From Porphyrobacter sp. (GTDB taxonomy: Bacteria; Pseudomonadota; Alphaproteobacteria; Sphingomonadales; Sphingomonadaceae), in assembly GCA_027533455.1 (NCBI GenBank), contig JAPZUC010000012.1, positions 62,001 through 126,000 on the forward strand: a stretch of DNA of 64,000 nucleotides. The letters run 5' to 3'. Positions 43,528 through 52,558 of this stretch are shown here, piece after piece (positions within the stretch are counted from its first letter, which is position 1; each line of letters opens with the position of its first letter). The notes under the pieces are model-generated. The model saw only the letters and a program-made list of their open reading frames with translations, made no database searches and was not told the origin of the DNA. The translations under genes and the position numbers were made by a program.

Positions 43528-44352
43528 ATGATGACCATGATGAACGCCCGTTTTCCTGATCTGGGGCGCCGCCTTGCAGGGCTGGCGCTGGGAGCCCTCG
43601 CGGCGCTTTCGCTGACCGCGCCGGCAATGGCGCAGTCGCAGGATCTCGAGACGCTCGATCCGGACGCGGCTTACAGCCAGCAGGATGCCGGGGTCGATGC
43701 CGATCTCGCTACCCCGCAGGCGCCTCCAGCGACCACCGCGCAAGCTCCCGCCGAGCCGACGGTAGATGCCACTCTCGGCAATTACGCCGCGCCGCCGCCG
43801 GCCACCGACACCGCCGCGCCAGTTGAAGTGCCCTCCACGACGACCACTATCACCCCCGCTGCCACTTCCGACACCTATGGCGAGGACGACCTCATCGGCG
43901 CAGCCGAGGGCGTGTTCGGCAAGGGCGCAGAAGGTCTTGCCCGGCTGGTCGAGGATCTGCTCAAGAAGCAGGGGCGGCCCAACGCCTACATTATCGGGCG
44001 CGAGGCGGGTGGAGCGTTTATCGTCGGCGCGCGTTATGGTTCGGGCACGCTCCACCACAAGGTCGAAGGCGAACGGAAGGTTTACTGGACCGGCCCTTCG
44101 ATCGGCTTCGATGCCGGGGCCAATGCCGGGAACACCTTCGTTCTGGTCTACAACCTATACGACAGCGAAGACCTCTTCAAACGCTTCCCGGCGGGCGAGG
44201 GGCAAGCCTATTTCGTGGGCGGGCTGACCGCCAGTTACCTGCGGCGCGGCGATGTGGTGCTGATCCCGATCCGCGTCGGCGCGGGCCTGAGGCTGGGGAT
44301 CAACGCGGGCTACATGAAGTTCTCCAAGGAACAGAAGTGGGTGCCGTTCTAA
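43528..44352 (+). CDS. DUF1134 family exported protein
   Basis: A 274-residue secreted protein: signal peptide (LAGLALGALAALSLTAPAMAQ), a Pro/Thr/Ala-rich disordered segment (about residues 40-125), then the DUF1134 domain (GVFGKGAEGLARLVEDLLKKQGRPNAYIIGREAGGAFIVGARYGSGTL...PSIGFDAGANAGNTFVLVYNL), reminiscent of lipid-binding YSC84-like domains. The function is unknown. Several ATGs cluster at 43528-43540; the first is used. Confidence 0.88.
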   Translation: MMTMMNARFPDLGRRLAGLALGALAALSLTAPAMAQSQDLETLDPDAAYSQQDAGVDADLATPQAPPATTAQAPAEPTVDATLGNYAAPPPATDTAAPVEVPSTTTTITPAATSDTYGEDDLIGAAEGVFGKGAEGLARLVEDLLKKQGRPNAYIIGREAGGAFIVGARYGSGTLHHKVEGERKVYWTGPSIGFDAGANAGNTFVLVYNLYDSEDLFKRFPAGEGQAYFVGGLTASYLRRGDVVLIPIRVGAGLRLGINAGYMKFSKEQKWVPF

Positions 44353-44425
44353 GCCGCGAAATTCGGTGCTGCATACGAAAAGCCGGTTGCGATGCGCGCG
44401 CGCGCGGGCCATGCGCGCGTCTATC

Positions 44426-45604
44426 ATGCTTGAACGACTCAGCCCGCAGGCGCCCGACGCCCTTCTCGCCCTGATCCGCCTCCACGCTGCCGACCCGCGT
44501 GAGGACAAGATCGACCTCGGCGTCGGTGTCTACCGCACCGAAACGGGCGCGACCCCGGTGTTCGCCGCGATCAAGGCGGCCGAGCAGGTGTTGCTCGATA
44601 CGCAGGAGAGCAAGTCCTACCTCGGACCCGAAGGCGACATGGGCTTCGTCAATGCGCTGATGCCCTATGTGTTCGGCGCAAGCGATCCGACGATGGGCGG
44701 GCGCATTCAGGGGATGCAGACCCCGGGCGGCACGGGCGCTGTGCGCCTTGCGCTGGGCATGGCGCAGAAGGCCGGCGTCAAGCGCGTGCACATGGGCGTG
44801 CCAAGCTGGCCGAACCACGCGCAGATCCTTGCCGATCTCGGTATGGAACTGGTGCCGTTCGATCACGCACAAGCGGATGGCACGGCTAACCTCGATGCCG
44901 TGCTCGCCGCTATCAACGGCGCGGCGCACGACGAGGCCGTGCTGCTCCACGCCTGCTGCCACAACCCTACTGGGATCGATTATACCGCTGACCAATGGGC
45001 CGCGATTGCCGAAGCCTTTGCCGCCAGCGGTACCTTCCCGATCATCGATGCCGCCTACCAGGGCCTCGGCCACGGGATTGAGGAAGACGCGGCAGGGATG
45101 CGCGGGGTGTTGGCGAAGGTGCCGGAAGCCTTCATCGCCTATTCCTGCGACAAGAACTTCGGTCAGTACCGCGACCGCGTGGGCGCGTTCTATGTGCTGG
45201 CGGCGGAGGCAGGCGCGCTCGATGCGGCCTTTTCCAACGCCAACGCGCTGGCCCGTGCGGCATGGTCGATGCCGCCCGATCACGGCGGCGCGGCGGTCCG
45301 GATCATCCTGCGCGATGCGGATATGACCAAACAGTGGCTCGCCGAGCTCGACGATATGCGCGCGCGGATGCGCGGCGTTCGTGATGCGCTGGCCAAGGCT
45401 GGCACGGCAAGTCGGATTGATCTGACCCCGCTGGGCACGCAGAACGGCCTGTTCTCGATGCTGCCGATCACCAAGGAAGAGGTCGCGACCCTGCGCGAGG
45501 AGCACGGCATTTACATGGCCGCATCGGGCCGCATCAACATCGCCGGGCTTACGAGCGCGAACCTGCCCAAATTCATCGCTGCCCTCGCGGCAGTGGCGGT
45601 GTAA
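44426..45604 (+). CDS. Aromatic/aspartate aminotransferase (class I, TyrB/AspC type)
   Basis: A PLP-dependent transaminase of 392 residues: DKIDLGVGVYRTETGATPV, CCHNPTGIDYT, and the PLP lysine in SCDKNFGQYRDRVGAF. The sequence around GVGVYRTE and ITKEE..LREEHGIYMAASGRINIAGL is that of the TyrB/AspC Ibeta subgroup, transferring amino groups among Asp, Tyr, Phe and oxo-acids. ATG 44426 (MLERLSPQAPD) was chosen over upstream ATGs that add non-homologous Arg-rich residues. Confidence 0.93.
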   Translation: MLERLSPQAPDALLALIRLHAADPREDKIDLGVGVYRTETGATPVFAAIKAAEQVLLDTQESKSYLGPEGDMGFVNALMPYVFGASDPTMGGRIQGMQTPGGTGAVRLALGMAQKAGVKRVHMGVPSWPNHAQILADLGMELVPFDHAQADGTANLDAVLAAINGAAHDEAVLLHACCHNPTGIDYTADQWAAIAEAFAASGTFPIIDAAYQGLGHGIEEDAAGMRGVLAKVPEAFIAYSCDKNFGQYRDRVGAFYVLAAEAGALDAAFSNANALARAAWSMPPDHGGAAVRIILRDADMTKQWLAELDDMRARMRGVRDALAKAGTASRIDLTPLGTQNGLFSMLPITKEEVATLREEHGIYMAASGRINIAGLTSANLPKFIAALAAVAV

Positions 45605-45610
45605 GCACGG

Positions 45611-46159
45611 ATGCTCGACTGCCAGCCAGTGCTGGAGGGCGAGCATGTCCGCCTGCGTCCGCTGCGCGCCGACGATTGGGATGCGCTGTTCGCGGTCGCG
45701 TCCGACCCGTTGATCTGGGCGCAGCACCCCGCGCATGACCGCTGGCAGGAGCCGGTGTTCCGGGCCTTCTTTGATGATGCCCTTGCCAACATGGGCGCGC
45801 TGGCTGTGCTGGATGCCGCGACCGGAGCAGTGATCGGATCGTCCCGCTTCCAGGGGCTCGACGAGGCGGATGGCGGCTCGGTCGAGATCGGCTGGACGTT
45901 CCTCGCGCGGTCACATTGGGGCACGCGCACCAACCCCGAGATGAAGCGCCTGATGCTCGCCCACGCCCTTGCCAGCGTGGCCGAGGTGCGCTTTCTGGTG
46001 GGCGAGACCAACATCCGGTCGCGCCGCGCGCTCGAAAAGATCGGTGCAAGGCTGACCGCCCGGCGCGAGGAGCGCATCATGGCGGACGGCGCGGTCATCC
46101 CGCACCTCACCTACGTCATTACGCGCGAGGATTTCGTGGGCGGGCCGCTGGCAGACTGA
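45611..46159 (+). CDS. GNAT-family N-acetyltransferase (RimJ/RimL-like)
   Basis: A 182-residue acetyl-CoA-dependent transferase: LEGEHVRLRPLRADDWDALF at the N-terminus, IGWTFLARSHWGTRTNPEMKRLMLAHAL, and VGETNIRSRRALEKIGARLTARREE, the RimJ-like layout. The acceptor is unknown. It starts 6 nt after the aminotransferase stop and is likely co-transcribed. Confidence 0.88.
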   Translation: MLDCQPVLEGEHVRLRPLRADDWDALFAVASDPLIWAQHPAHDRWQEPVFRAFFDDALANMGALAVLDAATGAVIGSSRFQGLDEADGGSVEIGWTFLARSHWGTRTNPEMKRLMLAHALASVAEVRFLVGETNIRSRRALEKIGARLTARREERIMADGAVIPHLTYVITREDFVGGPLAD

Positions 46160-46353
46160 TCTCCCGGCCAGTCCCGATGCCCTGCCTGACGGCCGATTTA
46201 TCATTGGCATCGACAAAATCTTAACTCTTTCAGGCGATGGTCTCACATCATGCTTGGCTTGCGTGACGTTGCGGGCAACCGGCCGCGCGTCTGTCGCTGG
46301 CCATAGCGGCGATGCGATGCATGGGTTTTCAGCAGCATGGAATGGGGGCTTGT

Positions 46354-47613
46354 GTGAGGTTTCTTCGGAAGTTCCTTGGTGGAATCAAGGGCGATGAGGG
46401 CGGCAATGCGCTGGCCCTTGGCGCGATCACCCTTCCGATGGTTATCGGAGCGGCGGGGCTTGGTCTCGACACTGTGCAGTGGACCTTGACCCAAAGGCAG
46501 CTCCAGCGGGCGGCTGATTCGGCAGCGATCGCCGGAGCCTATGCGCGCCTCCAGAACGCCAACATTTCGGCAAGCGCCAACCAGTCCCTGACACGCGACG
46601 GCCTGACCGGCTTCACCATCGCCCCGGTGATCGAGAACGCCCCGACTGCGGGAGCCTACAGCGGCGACGGGAACGCCGTGAGAGTGGTGCTGCGCAGACA
46701 GCAGGCGCTGCCGTTCTCGTCCTTGTTCATGGGGACAGGGCCGACCATTTTTGCCGATGCCACGGCAAAAGCCATGTCGAACGGCAACTTCTGCGTGATC
46801 GCGCTCGAAAGCACGGCAACCACCGGCATCACGATGCAGGGTAATGCGACGGTCAATCTCGGCTGCGGGATGGCTACCAATTCGCAGGCCAGCAACGCCG
46901 TGATCGGCGGAGGAAGCAGCCTGATCACCGCGAGCCCGCTCGCGGCTGTCGGCGGGATTACCCCCTCGAACAATTTCGCGCCTGGCACCGAATTGCTGCC
47001 CGGCTCGATCGCGCAGGCCGATCCCTACAGCGGTTTGCCCCAACCGAACCCGACCAACTGTGGCGCCCAGCTGCGCGTCGGGTCAAACAGGACCGACAAC
47101 GTCAATAACCCCACCGGCACGCGATGCTTCCGTGGAATTGATATTCAAGGAAGGGCCCACTTCGACCCCGGCATCTATGTCGTCGACGGGGCGTTCAGCG
47201 TCGGTGCGCAGGCGACGGTGACCGGAACAGGCGTGACCTTCATTCTGACCAGCAGCACCGCTTCGACCAACCCGTCCAGCATCGAACAGGTCACCATCAA
47301 CGGCGGTGCGACGATGCAGCTGTCCGCGCCGACCACGGGCACCTATGCCGGCATTCTGTTCTATCAGGATCGGCGTGCAATCAATGCTGACGGTAACCGC
47401 ATCAACGGCAATTCGAGCTCGTTCTTCCAGGGCGCGTTCTACTTCCCGTCGCAGGGCATGGACTTCAACGGGACGACGGGGCTGCGCACCGAATGCGTCC
47501 AGATCGCCGCGCGCCGGGTGACATTCATCGGCAACAGCACGATCACCAATGTGTGCCCCCCGAACTCCAGAGCCGGCGCGTTCTCGGGCCTGCGCGTGTT
47601 CCTGGTCGAGTGA
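46354..47613 (+). CDS. TadG-like pilus-assembly protein
   Basis: About 419 residues. The N-terminus (GDEGGNALALGAITLPMVIGAAGLGLDTVQWTLTQRQLQRAADSAAIAGA) is the TadE/TadG-type prepilin-like helix, followed by a large Ser/Thr/Gly/Asn-rich extracytoplasmic domain with beta-helix-like repeats. The GTG at 46354 (VRFLRKF) follows GGGGG; ATGs at 46312 and 46342 are alternatives. First of three genes of the same class. Confidence 0.8.
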   Translation: MRFLRKFLGGIKGDEGGNALALGAITLPMVIGAAGLGLDTVQWTLTQRQLQRAADSAAIAGAYARLQNANISASANQSLTRDGLTGFTIAPVIENAPTAGAYSGDGNAVRVVLRRQQALPFSSLFMGTGPTIFADATAKAMSNGNFCVIALESTATTGITMQGNATVNLGCGMATNSQASNAVIGGGSSLITASPLAAVGGITPSNNFAPGTELLPGSIAQADPYSGLPQPNPTNCGAQLRVGSNRTDNVNNPTGTRCFRGIDIQGRAHFDPGIYVVDGAFSVGAQATVTGTGVTFILTSSTASTNPSSIEQVTINGGATMQLSAPTTGTYAGILFYQDRRAINADGNRINGNSSSFFQGAFYFPSQGMDFNGTTGLRTECVQIAARRVTFIGNSTITNVCPPNSRAGAFSGLRVFLVE

Positions 47614-47614
47614 G

Positions 47615-48085
47615 ATGCAGATGAAAAGTCTCGCAAAACCTCTCGCCAAGATGGCCCGCGACGATCGCGGCAATGCTGTGGTCGAACTCGCTCTGTATCT
47701 GCCGGTCGCGCTGCTGATGTTCGGCGGCATGTTCGATTTCTCGCAGGCGGTGACGCAGAAACTGCGTGCGCAACAGGCCATTGCCAGAACGCTGGAAATG
47801 GCCAGCAACCTTCCCACGTCGGCCATGGACGCGGCCACATTGCGCGCTGAAGCGGCGACAGCGGCCAACGTGCCGCAGAGCAGCGTGACGGCCAATGTCT
47901 GGCTCGAATGCAACGGGGTCGTCTCCACGACAGGCTCATGCACCTCCAGCATCGGCCTTGCCCGCTATGCCTCGGTAAGAATCAACCACAATTACCAGCT
48001 GACCCTGTACCCGGCGCTGTCCGGCGGGAGGGCCAGTTCCGCGCCGATCCCCTTCCAGGTTCAAGGCTCGCTGAGGATCCAGTGA
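47615..48085 (+). CDS. TadE-like pseudopilin, first copy
   Basis: A 156-residue protein with the TadE signature DDRGNAVVELALYLPVALLMFGGMFDFSQAVTQKLRAQQA (Glu at position 5 of the helix, as in type IV pilin-like proteins) and a small Cys-containing C-terminal domain. It begins right after the TadG-like stop. Confidence 0.85.
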   Translation: MQMKSLAKPLAKMARDDRGNAVVELALYLPVALLMFGGMFDFSQAVTQKLRAQQAIARTLEMASNLPTSAMDAATLRAEAATAANVPQSSVTANVWLECNGVVSTTGSCTSSIGLARYASVRINHNYQLTLYPALSGGRASSAPIPFQVQGSLRIQ

Positions 48086-48507
48086 TGAGACTTATCAGAA
48101 CCGTACAGCATGATCTTTCCGGCGTTGCGGCGGTCGAATTTGCTCTCGTTGCACCGATCTTGATCGGCCTGATCTTCGGTATCTGGAACACAGGCGTGGT
48201 GCTGTATGCCGACAATAGCATCAGGGACGCGGTCGAAGCCGGCGCACGCCAGGCCACGGTCTTTCCCCGTCCCTCCGAGGCCCAGCTCAGGCAGCGCATC
48301 AATGATCGCTATTTCGGGCCCCAGAACCAGGGGGCGGTCGCGGGGCCAACCTTTGCCTACGGAACCCGGAACGGTGCGCCGATTGTCACGATCTCGATGT
48401 CTTACACGCACCAGGTCAACGTGCCGTTCCTGCCCGCCAGAAACGTCACTCTGGCCCATCAGCGGACGGTTTACATGGCGCCGGCCGGCACCGTGCGGAA
48501 CCCGTAA
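48085..48507 (+). CDS. TadE-like pseudopilin, second copy
   Basis: A 140-residue protein: LSGVAAVEFALVAPILIGLIFGIWNTGVVLYADNSIRDAVEAGAR, the canonical TadE N-terminal helix, followed by a short beta-rich domain. The ATG overlaps the previous stop by 1 nt (TGATG). No tadA, tadB or tadC is next to it. Confidence 0.88.
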   Translation: MRLIRTVQHDLSGVAAVEFALVAPILIGLIFGIWNTGVVLYADNSIRDAVEAGARQATVFPRPSEAQLRQRINDRYFGPQNQGAVAGPTFAYGTRNGAPIVTISMSYTHQVNVPFLPARNVTLAHQRTVYMAPAGTVRNP

Positions 48508-48513
48508 CCCGGT

Positions 48514-49137
48514 TCACCGCATTGCAGCGAGGCTCTGCATCCGCTTGAGATAGCGCGCCAGCACGTCGATCTCGAGATTGACGCTGTCGCCTTGCTTGAG
48601 ACTCCCCAAAGTCGTCACCGCCGCTGTGTGGGGGATGATGTTGAGCAAGAAGTCGCAGGTGTTATCGGGCCGGTCGCGCACATCGTTGACGGTCAGCGAC
48701 ACGCCGTTGACCGTGATCGAGCCCTTCTCGGCAATGAAGGGGGCCATTTCGGCCCGCGCGCGGATCGCGATCTGCCAGCTGTCGCCATCGCGCGCCACCT
48801 TCACCACTTCGCCCACCGAATCGACGTGGCCGGTGACGATATGTCCGCCTAGCTCGTCGCCAAGGCGCAGACTGGGCTCGATATTGAGCGCCGCGCCCGC
48901 GTTCCACATCCCCGGCACGGTGCGGCTGACAGTTTCGCCCGACAGATCCACGTCGAACCACGCATCACCCGCCGTGCCGCCGCGCTCGACCACGGTCAGG
49001 CAAACCCCCGAACACGCGATCGAGGCGCCGATGTCGATCCGCGCCGGATCGAGCGGTGCGGTGATGCGCAGGCGCAGATCGCCGCGCTGATCGGCGGCGG
49101 CAATGGTGCCGATGGCGGTGACAATGCCGGTGAACAT
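48514..49137 (-). CDS. ribE: Riboflavin synthase, alpha subunit
   Basis: It dismutates two 6,7-dimethyl-8-ribityllumazine molecules to riboflavin. The 207-residue protein starts MFTGIVTAIG and has two lumazine-binding barrel repeats: GASIACSGVCLTV...FDVDLSGETVSRT, and HIVTGHVDSVGEV...ITVNGVSLTVNDV. The C-terminal region DVLARYLKRM is conserved. It lies 21 bp downstream of ribD on the same strand. Confidence 0.96.
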   Translation of the reverse strand: MFTGIVTAIGTIAAADQRGDLRLRITAPLDPARIDIGASIACSGVCLTVVERGGTAGDAWFDVDLSGETVSRTVPGMWNAGAALNIEPSLRLGDELGGHIVTGHVDSVGEVVKVARDGDSWQIAIRARAEMAPFIAEKGSITVNGVSLTVNDVRDRPDNTCDFLLNIIPHTAAVTTLGSLKQGDSVNLEIDVLARYLKRMQSLAAMR

Positions 49138-49158
49138 GGGGCTGGGGTCCTATGAGAG

Positions 49159-50106
49159 TTATCGGGTGCGCAGATAAGCGGCGAAGCTGTCGCTGCCAAG
49201 CTGGCGGCTTTCGCTGATCTGCCAGCGGCCATGCGCTTGCGAAAGGTCCGCGAGGCCCAGCGCGCCGATTGCTCTGCGGCCATCACCGATCAGGATCGGA
49301 GCGGTATAGAGGTGCAGTGCGTCCACCAGATCAGCGGCGAGGAAAGCGGCGGCGGTCTCGGCCCCGCCTTCGACGTAAAGGTATTGCACGCCATCAAGGC
49401 CGGCGATCGCCTCGGGCGAGGGGAGAGCGGTGACGCCTTCGGGCGCAGGGCCGCGCGTGAGCACCACGCGTTGCGGCGAGCGGGCTTCAAGGCCGGGAAG
49501 GCGTACGTCCAGCCGCGGCTTGTCGGTGCGCCACGTGCTGCCGCCGACCAGAATGGTGTCATGGTGTGCGCGCTGCGCGTGGACATGGGCGCGGGCGGTC
49601 GCTCCGGTGATCCACTGGCTGGTGCCGTCGGCCAGCGCGATGCAGCCGTCCAATGATGTCGCCAGCTTCAGCGTTACCCACGGGCGCGCGTGTCTTTGGC
49701 GGGTGAGGAAGCCTGCGAGACTGGCGGCTGATGCCGGATCGTCCAGCAGCGTCACAGCCATACCCGCCGCCTCCAGCCGCACGATGCCTTGTCCGGCGGT
49801 GCGCGGATCGGGGTCGATCTGGCCGATCACGACGCGCGCTGGCCGTGCGGCGAGGATCAGGTCGGTGCAGGCAGGCCCGCGCGCCGACTGGTGGGCGCAG
49901 GGTTCCAGCGTGACGTAGACCGTGGCGCGCGCCAGCACTTCGGGCGCGAGGCCCGCGAGCGCGATCGCCTCGGCATGGGGACGTCCGCCGGCCTGCGTCC
50001 AGCCGCGCGAGAGGACCCGGCCATCGCCGACGACCAGCGCGGCAACCCCGGGATTGGGGCGGCTGAGCGGGCGCGCACGCATGGCGAGCCGCGCGGCGGC
50101 GGCCAT
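49159..50106 (-). CDS. ribD: Bifunctional riboflavin biosynthesis deaminase/reductase RibD
   Basis: Second and third steps of riboflavin synthesis. The N-terminal zinc deaminase domain (residues 1-145) has HAEAIALAG and VTLEPCAHQSARGPACTDLI; the C-terminal reductase domain (from about 148) has WVTLKLATSLDGCIALADGTSQWITGATAR and LVGGSTWRTDKPRLDVRLPG. At 315 residues it is slightly short of the usual 360. It is upstream of ribE. Confidence 0.95.
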   Translation of the reverse strand: MAAAARLAMRARPLSRPNPGVAALVVGDGRVLSRGWTQAGGRPHAEAIALAGLAPEVLARATVYVTLEPCAHQSARGPACTDLILAARPARVVIGQIDPDPRTAGQGIVRLEAAGMAVTLLDDPASAASLAGFLTRQRHARPWVTLKLATSLDGCIALADGTSQWITGATARAHVHAQRAHHDTILVGGSTWRTDKPRLDVRLPGLEARSPQRVVLTRGPAPEGVTALPSPEAIAGLDGVQYLYVEGGAETAAAFLAADLVDALHLYTAPILIGDGRRAIGALGLADLSQAHGRWQISESRQLGSDSFAAYLRTR

Positions 50107-50138
50107 CCATGCGTGATCCGAAGGCGGGCGCGGTGCGG

Positions 50139-50597
50139 CTATTGTCCGGCGCTTTCTTTGGCCTTGGCGGCCGCCAGCGCTTCGGCGCGGCGCTTTTCGG
50201 CGGCGGCTTTCTCGGCCGCGCGCTCGGCCTCGGCCTTACGCTCGATCTCCTCGACATCCATCCCCGCCGCCTTGCCGAGCGACTTGTACAGCGCGCGCTT
50301 CTGCTCGGCGATTCTGGCTTCCTCGGCGGCGCGCAGGTCCTTGATTTCCTGATTGGCGCGGTTTTCGGCCATGATCTCAGCCTCGGAACGGGCCGGATCG
50401 AGCGTCGTGATATACTCGATCGTGGGCCGCTCCGGCTCGCCGTAGAGGGTGCTGTTCATGCCCCACCAGACCATACCGGCCGCCGGCAGGATCGAGACGA
50501 ACAGGATCGGCCAGCGATAGGGCTGGGGCCGCCGGATCTCGTTCCAGAAATCGGCGATACCGCCGGTGGGGTTGAAGCGGGAGAGGGAGATGCGCAT
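50139..50597 (-). CDS. Membrane-anchored coiled-coil hypothetical protein
   Basis: A 152-residue protein with one transmembrane helix (WPILFVSILPAAGMVWWGM, about residues 29-47) and a C-terminal helical tail rich in Ala/Glu/Lys/Arg (AEAERAAEKAAAEKRRAEALAAAKAKE) that probably forms a coiled coil. Unassigned, but recurrent next to ribD in this group as far as the pattern suggests. It is divergent in function from the neighbouring metallopeptidase. Confidence 0.7.
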   Translation of the reverse strand: MRISLSRFNPTGGIADFWNEIRRPQPYRWPILFVSILPAAGMVWWGMNSTLYGEPERPTIEYITTLDPARSEAEIMAENRANQEIKDLRAAEEARIAEQKRALYKSLGKAAGMDVEEIERKAEAERAAEKAAAEKRRAEALAAAKAKESAGQ

Positions 50598-50657
50598 GGC
50601 GCCAATATAGGCCGCGGGGGCGTTGATGGCAAAGGGTGCGACGAACGGCCCGGCGCT

Positions 50658-51392
50658 TTACCCGAAGCTGGCGTAAAGCCCGCGGCCGTGTTCCTTCAGC
50701 CAGCGGTCGGCGCTGGCGATCTCGCCTTCGAAGATATCCGCCAGCAGTGCGTGGAAGGCGGGCGAGTGATCGAAATGGACGAGGTGCGCGACTTCGTGCG
50801 CGACGACTGATCTGCGCACGAAATCGGGCGCCTGCACCAGCCGCCAGTTGATGCGGATGCGGTTCTTGTCCGAGCACGAGCCCCAGCGGCGCTGGGCGCG
50901 GGTAAGGCCGATGGGCACCGGATCGAGGCGCGCGGCCGCGCAATATTCGCGCATATCGGCCTCGGCGAGGCGCAGCGCCTCGATTTCGAGCCAGCGTTTC
51001 AGGCGCGTCTCCAGCCCCGCCTGCGGCCCGCCGACCTTGAGGCAATCGCCCTCCACCACCGGCCGCCGCGCTGCGCGGGCCTCCCACGCCAGCTGCAGCA
51101 TCCGGCCACGGTAGCGCACCTGCCCTCCCGGCTCGGGCGCGGTGCGGCGGGGGAGCTTGGCGTGCTGTTCGGCAAGCCAGCCCGCGCGCGAATGGGCAAA
51201 GGCGAGCGCCTCGCGCCCCTCGGCCCAGGCAGGCAGTGTGATCCGCACTTCAGAGCCATCGGGCGCGAGCCGCAGCGTCAGCCGCCGCGCATGGCGCATC
51301 CGTTTCAGGACAATCGGCACCCGCGTGCCGCCCAGATCGATCTCGGAGTCGAGCGGCTTCCTGACCGAGGCACCGCGCAGCCAGTCGATCAT
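50658..51392 (-). CDS. YgjP-like zinc metallopeptidase (SprT/DUF45 family)
   Basis: A 244-residue protein of the YgjP/DUF45 family: RWGSCSDKNRIRINWRLVQAPDFVRRSVVAHEVAHLVHFDHSPAFHALL contains the HExxH zinc site and downstream His ligand. The N-terminal domain has the family signature IVLKRMRHARRLTLRLAPDG. The physiological substrate is unknown. The ATG overlaps the stop of the cysteine-cluster gene by ATGA. Confidence 0.88.
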   Translation of the reverse strand: MIDWLRGASVRKPLDSEIDLGGTRVPIVLKRMRHARRLTLRLAPDGSEVRITLPAWAEGREALAFAHSRAGWLAEQHAKLPRRTAPEPGGQVRYRGRMLQLAWEARAARRPVVEGDCLKVGGPQAGLETRLKRWLEIEALRLAEADMREYCAAARLDPVPIGLTRAQRRWGSCSDKNRIRINWRLVQAPDFVRRSVVAHEVAHLVHFDHSPAFHALLADIFEGEIASADRWLKEHGRGLYASFG

Positions 51393-51877
51393 GCCTCCTC
51401 CTCCGCGACATCCCCGTCGCGGCGCCAGTCGCGCTTGGGGGCAGGCCACTGCGTGATATGGTGCTCCACCGGCCCGGCATCGATTTCGCTCACCACCCGC
51501 CCCACAATCGAGACGCCCGCACGCCGCACCGCCTCGCGGTCCCCCGACAGCAGATAGTGCCAGCCTGGCAGCGGACGGCCCTCATTACGTAGCCGGTAGG
51601 CGCAGGTGGAAGGGAGCCAGCTTACCTGCTCGACGATCCTGAGGGTAAGGCGCAGGCAATCGGGCACGAAAGCCTTGCGATTGCGATAGTCGGAGCATTG
51701 CGCGGTCCTGGTGTCGAGCAGGCGGCAGGCGATGTTGGTGTCGATCACCTCGCCCGTATCCTCGTCCTCCAGCTTGTGCAGGCAGCAGCGCCCGCAGCCG
51801 TCGCACAGCGCTTCCCATTCGGGCCGGGTAAGCTCGCCAAGCGGCAGCTCCCAGAAGCGGTCCCTCAGATCACCCAT
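51389..51877 (-). CDS. YcgN-family cysteine-cluster protein (UPF0260)
   Basis: A 162-residue protein with the Fe-S or zinc cluster cysteines of the YkgJ/YcgN class: LCDGCGRCCLHKL, NIACRLLD, QCSDY and the later PDCLRL and STCAYR. The conserved GRPLPGWHYLLSGD follows. The function is not established. It overlaps the SCO1 stop by 13 nt, which implies an operon of SCO1, this gene and the metallopeptidase. Confidence 0.88.
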   Translation of the reverse strand: MGDLRDRFWELPLGELTRPEWEALCDGCGRCCLHKLEDEDTGEVIDTNIACRLLDTRTAQCSDYRNRKAFVPDCLRLTLRIVEQVSWLPSTCAYRLRNEGRPLPGWHYLLSGDREAVRRAGVSIVGRVVSEIDAGPVEHHITQWPAPKRDWRRDGDVAEEEA

Positions 51878-52482
51878 CGCGCCAGTTCTTCCGCCACCGC
51901 CTTGCCGCCCTTGTCGGTGGGGAGCGTCGCGATCGGCGCGCCATCGGGGCCGAACAGGTAGGTGACGTTGGAATGATCGACGAGGTAGCCCCCGCCCGGC
52001 TGTGCCTCACCCTTCTGATAAAACACCTTGAAGGTCTTGGCGGTGGCCGCGATCTGCTCGGGCGTGCCCGTGAGACCGATGATGTCGGGCGAGAAGGCTG
52101 CGGCGAACTCGCCCACCACCGCCTGCGTATCGCGCTCGGGATCGATGGTGATGAAGATCGGCACGATCTTGGCAGCGAGCGCCGGGTCCTGCGCCTTCAG
52201 CGCTTTCAGCCCTTGCGCCACGCGCTGCATATCGGTCGGGCAGATGTCAGGACAGAAGGTGTAGCCGAAATAGACCACGCGGTACTTGCCGGCAAAATCG
52301 CCCCAGCGCACCGTTTCGCCCCTGCTGTTGGTGAGCGTGAAATCGCCCCCGATCGACGCGCCTGCGAGCGGCGGTTCTTCCGCCGGCGCACCTGCGCCGC
52401 ACCCGGCCAAGGCAGTGGCGAGCGCTAGGGAAAGCGCGATTGCAACGAGACGGGCTGCGGAAGGCTTGTTGATGCGGTTCAT
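51865..52482 (-). CDS. SCO1/SenC copper chaperone, lipoprotein
   Basis: Delivers copper to the CuA site of cytochrome c oxidase. The 205-residue protein has a signal with lipobox LAGC, a thioredoxin-like fold and the copper ligands CPDICPTD (CxxxC) and DHSNV (His). Its periplasmic location is implied by the lipoprotein signal. ATG at 52482 is divergent from the ankyrin gene. Confidence 0.93.
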   Translation of the reverse strand: MNRINKPSAARLVAIALSLALATALAGCGAGAPAEEPPLAGASIGGDFTLTNSRGETVRWGDFAGKYRVVYFGYTFCPDICPTDMQRVAQGLKALKAQDPALAAKIVPIFITIDPERDTQAVVGEFAAAFSPDIIGLTGTPEQIAATAKTFKVFYQKGEAQPGGGYLVDHSNVTYLFGPDGAPIATLPTDKGGKAVAEELARWVI

Positions 52483-52558
52483 GCTCTGCTAACTGGTCGC
52501 TTGCGATGGGCACCCCGGCGTGCCCTTGCGCCATGCCATACAGCTGGTGTGGCAGGTA

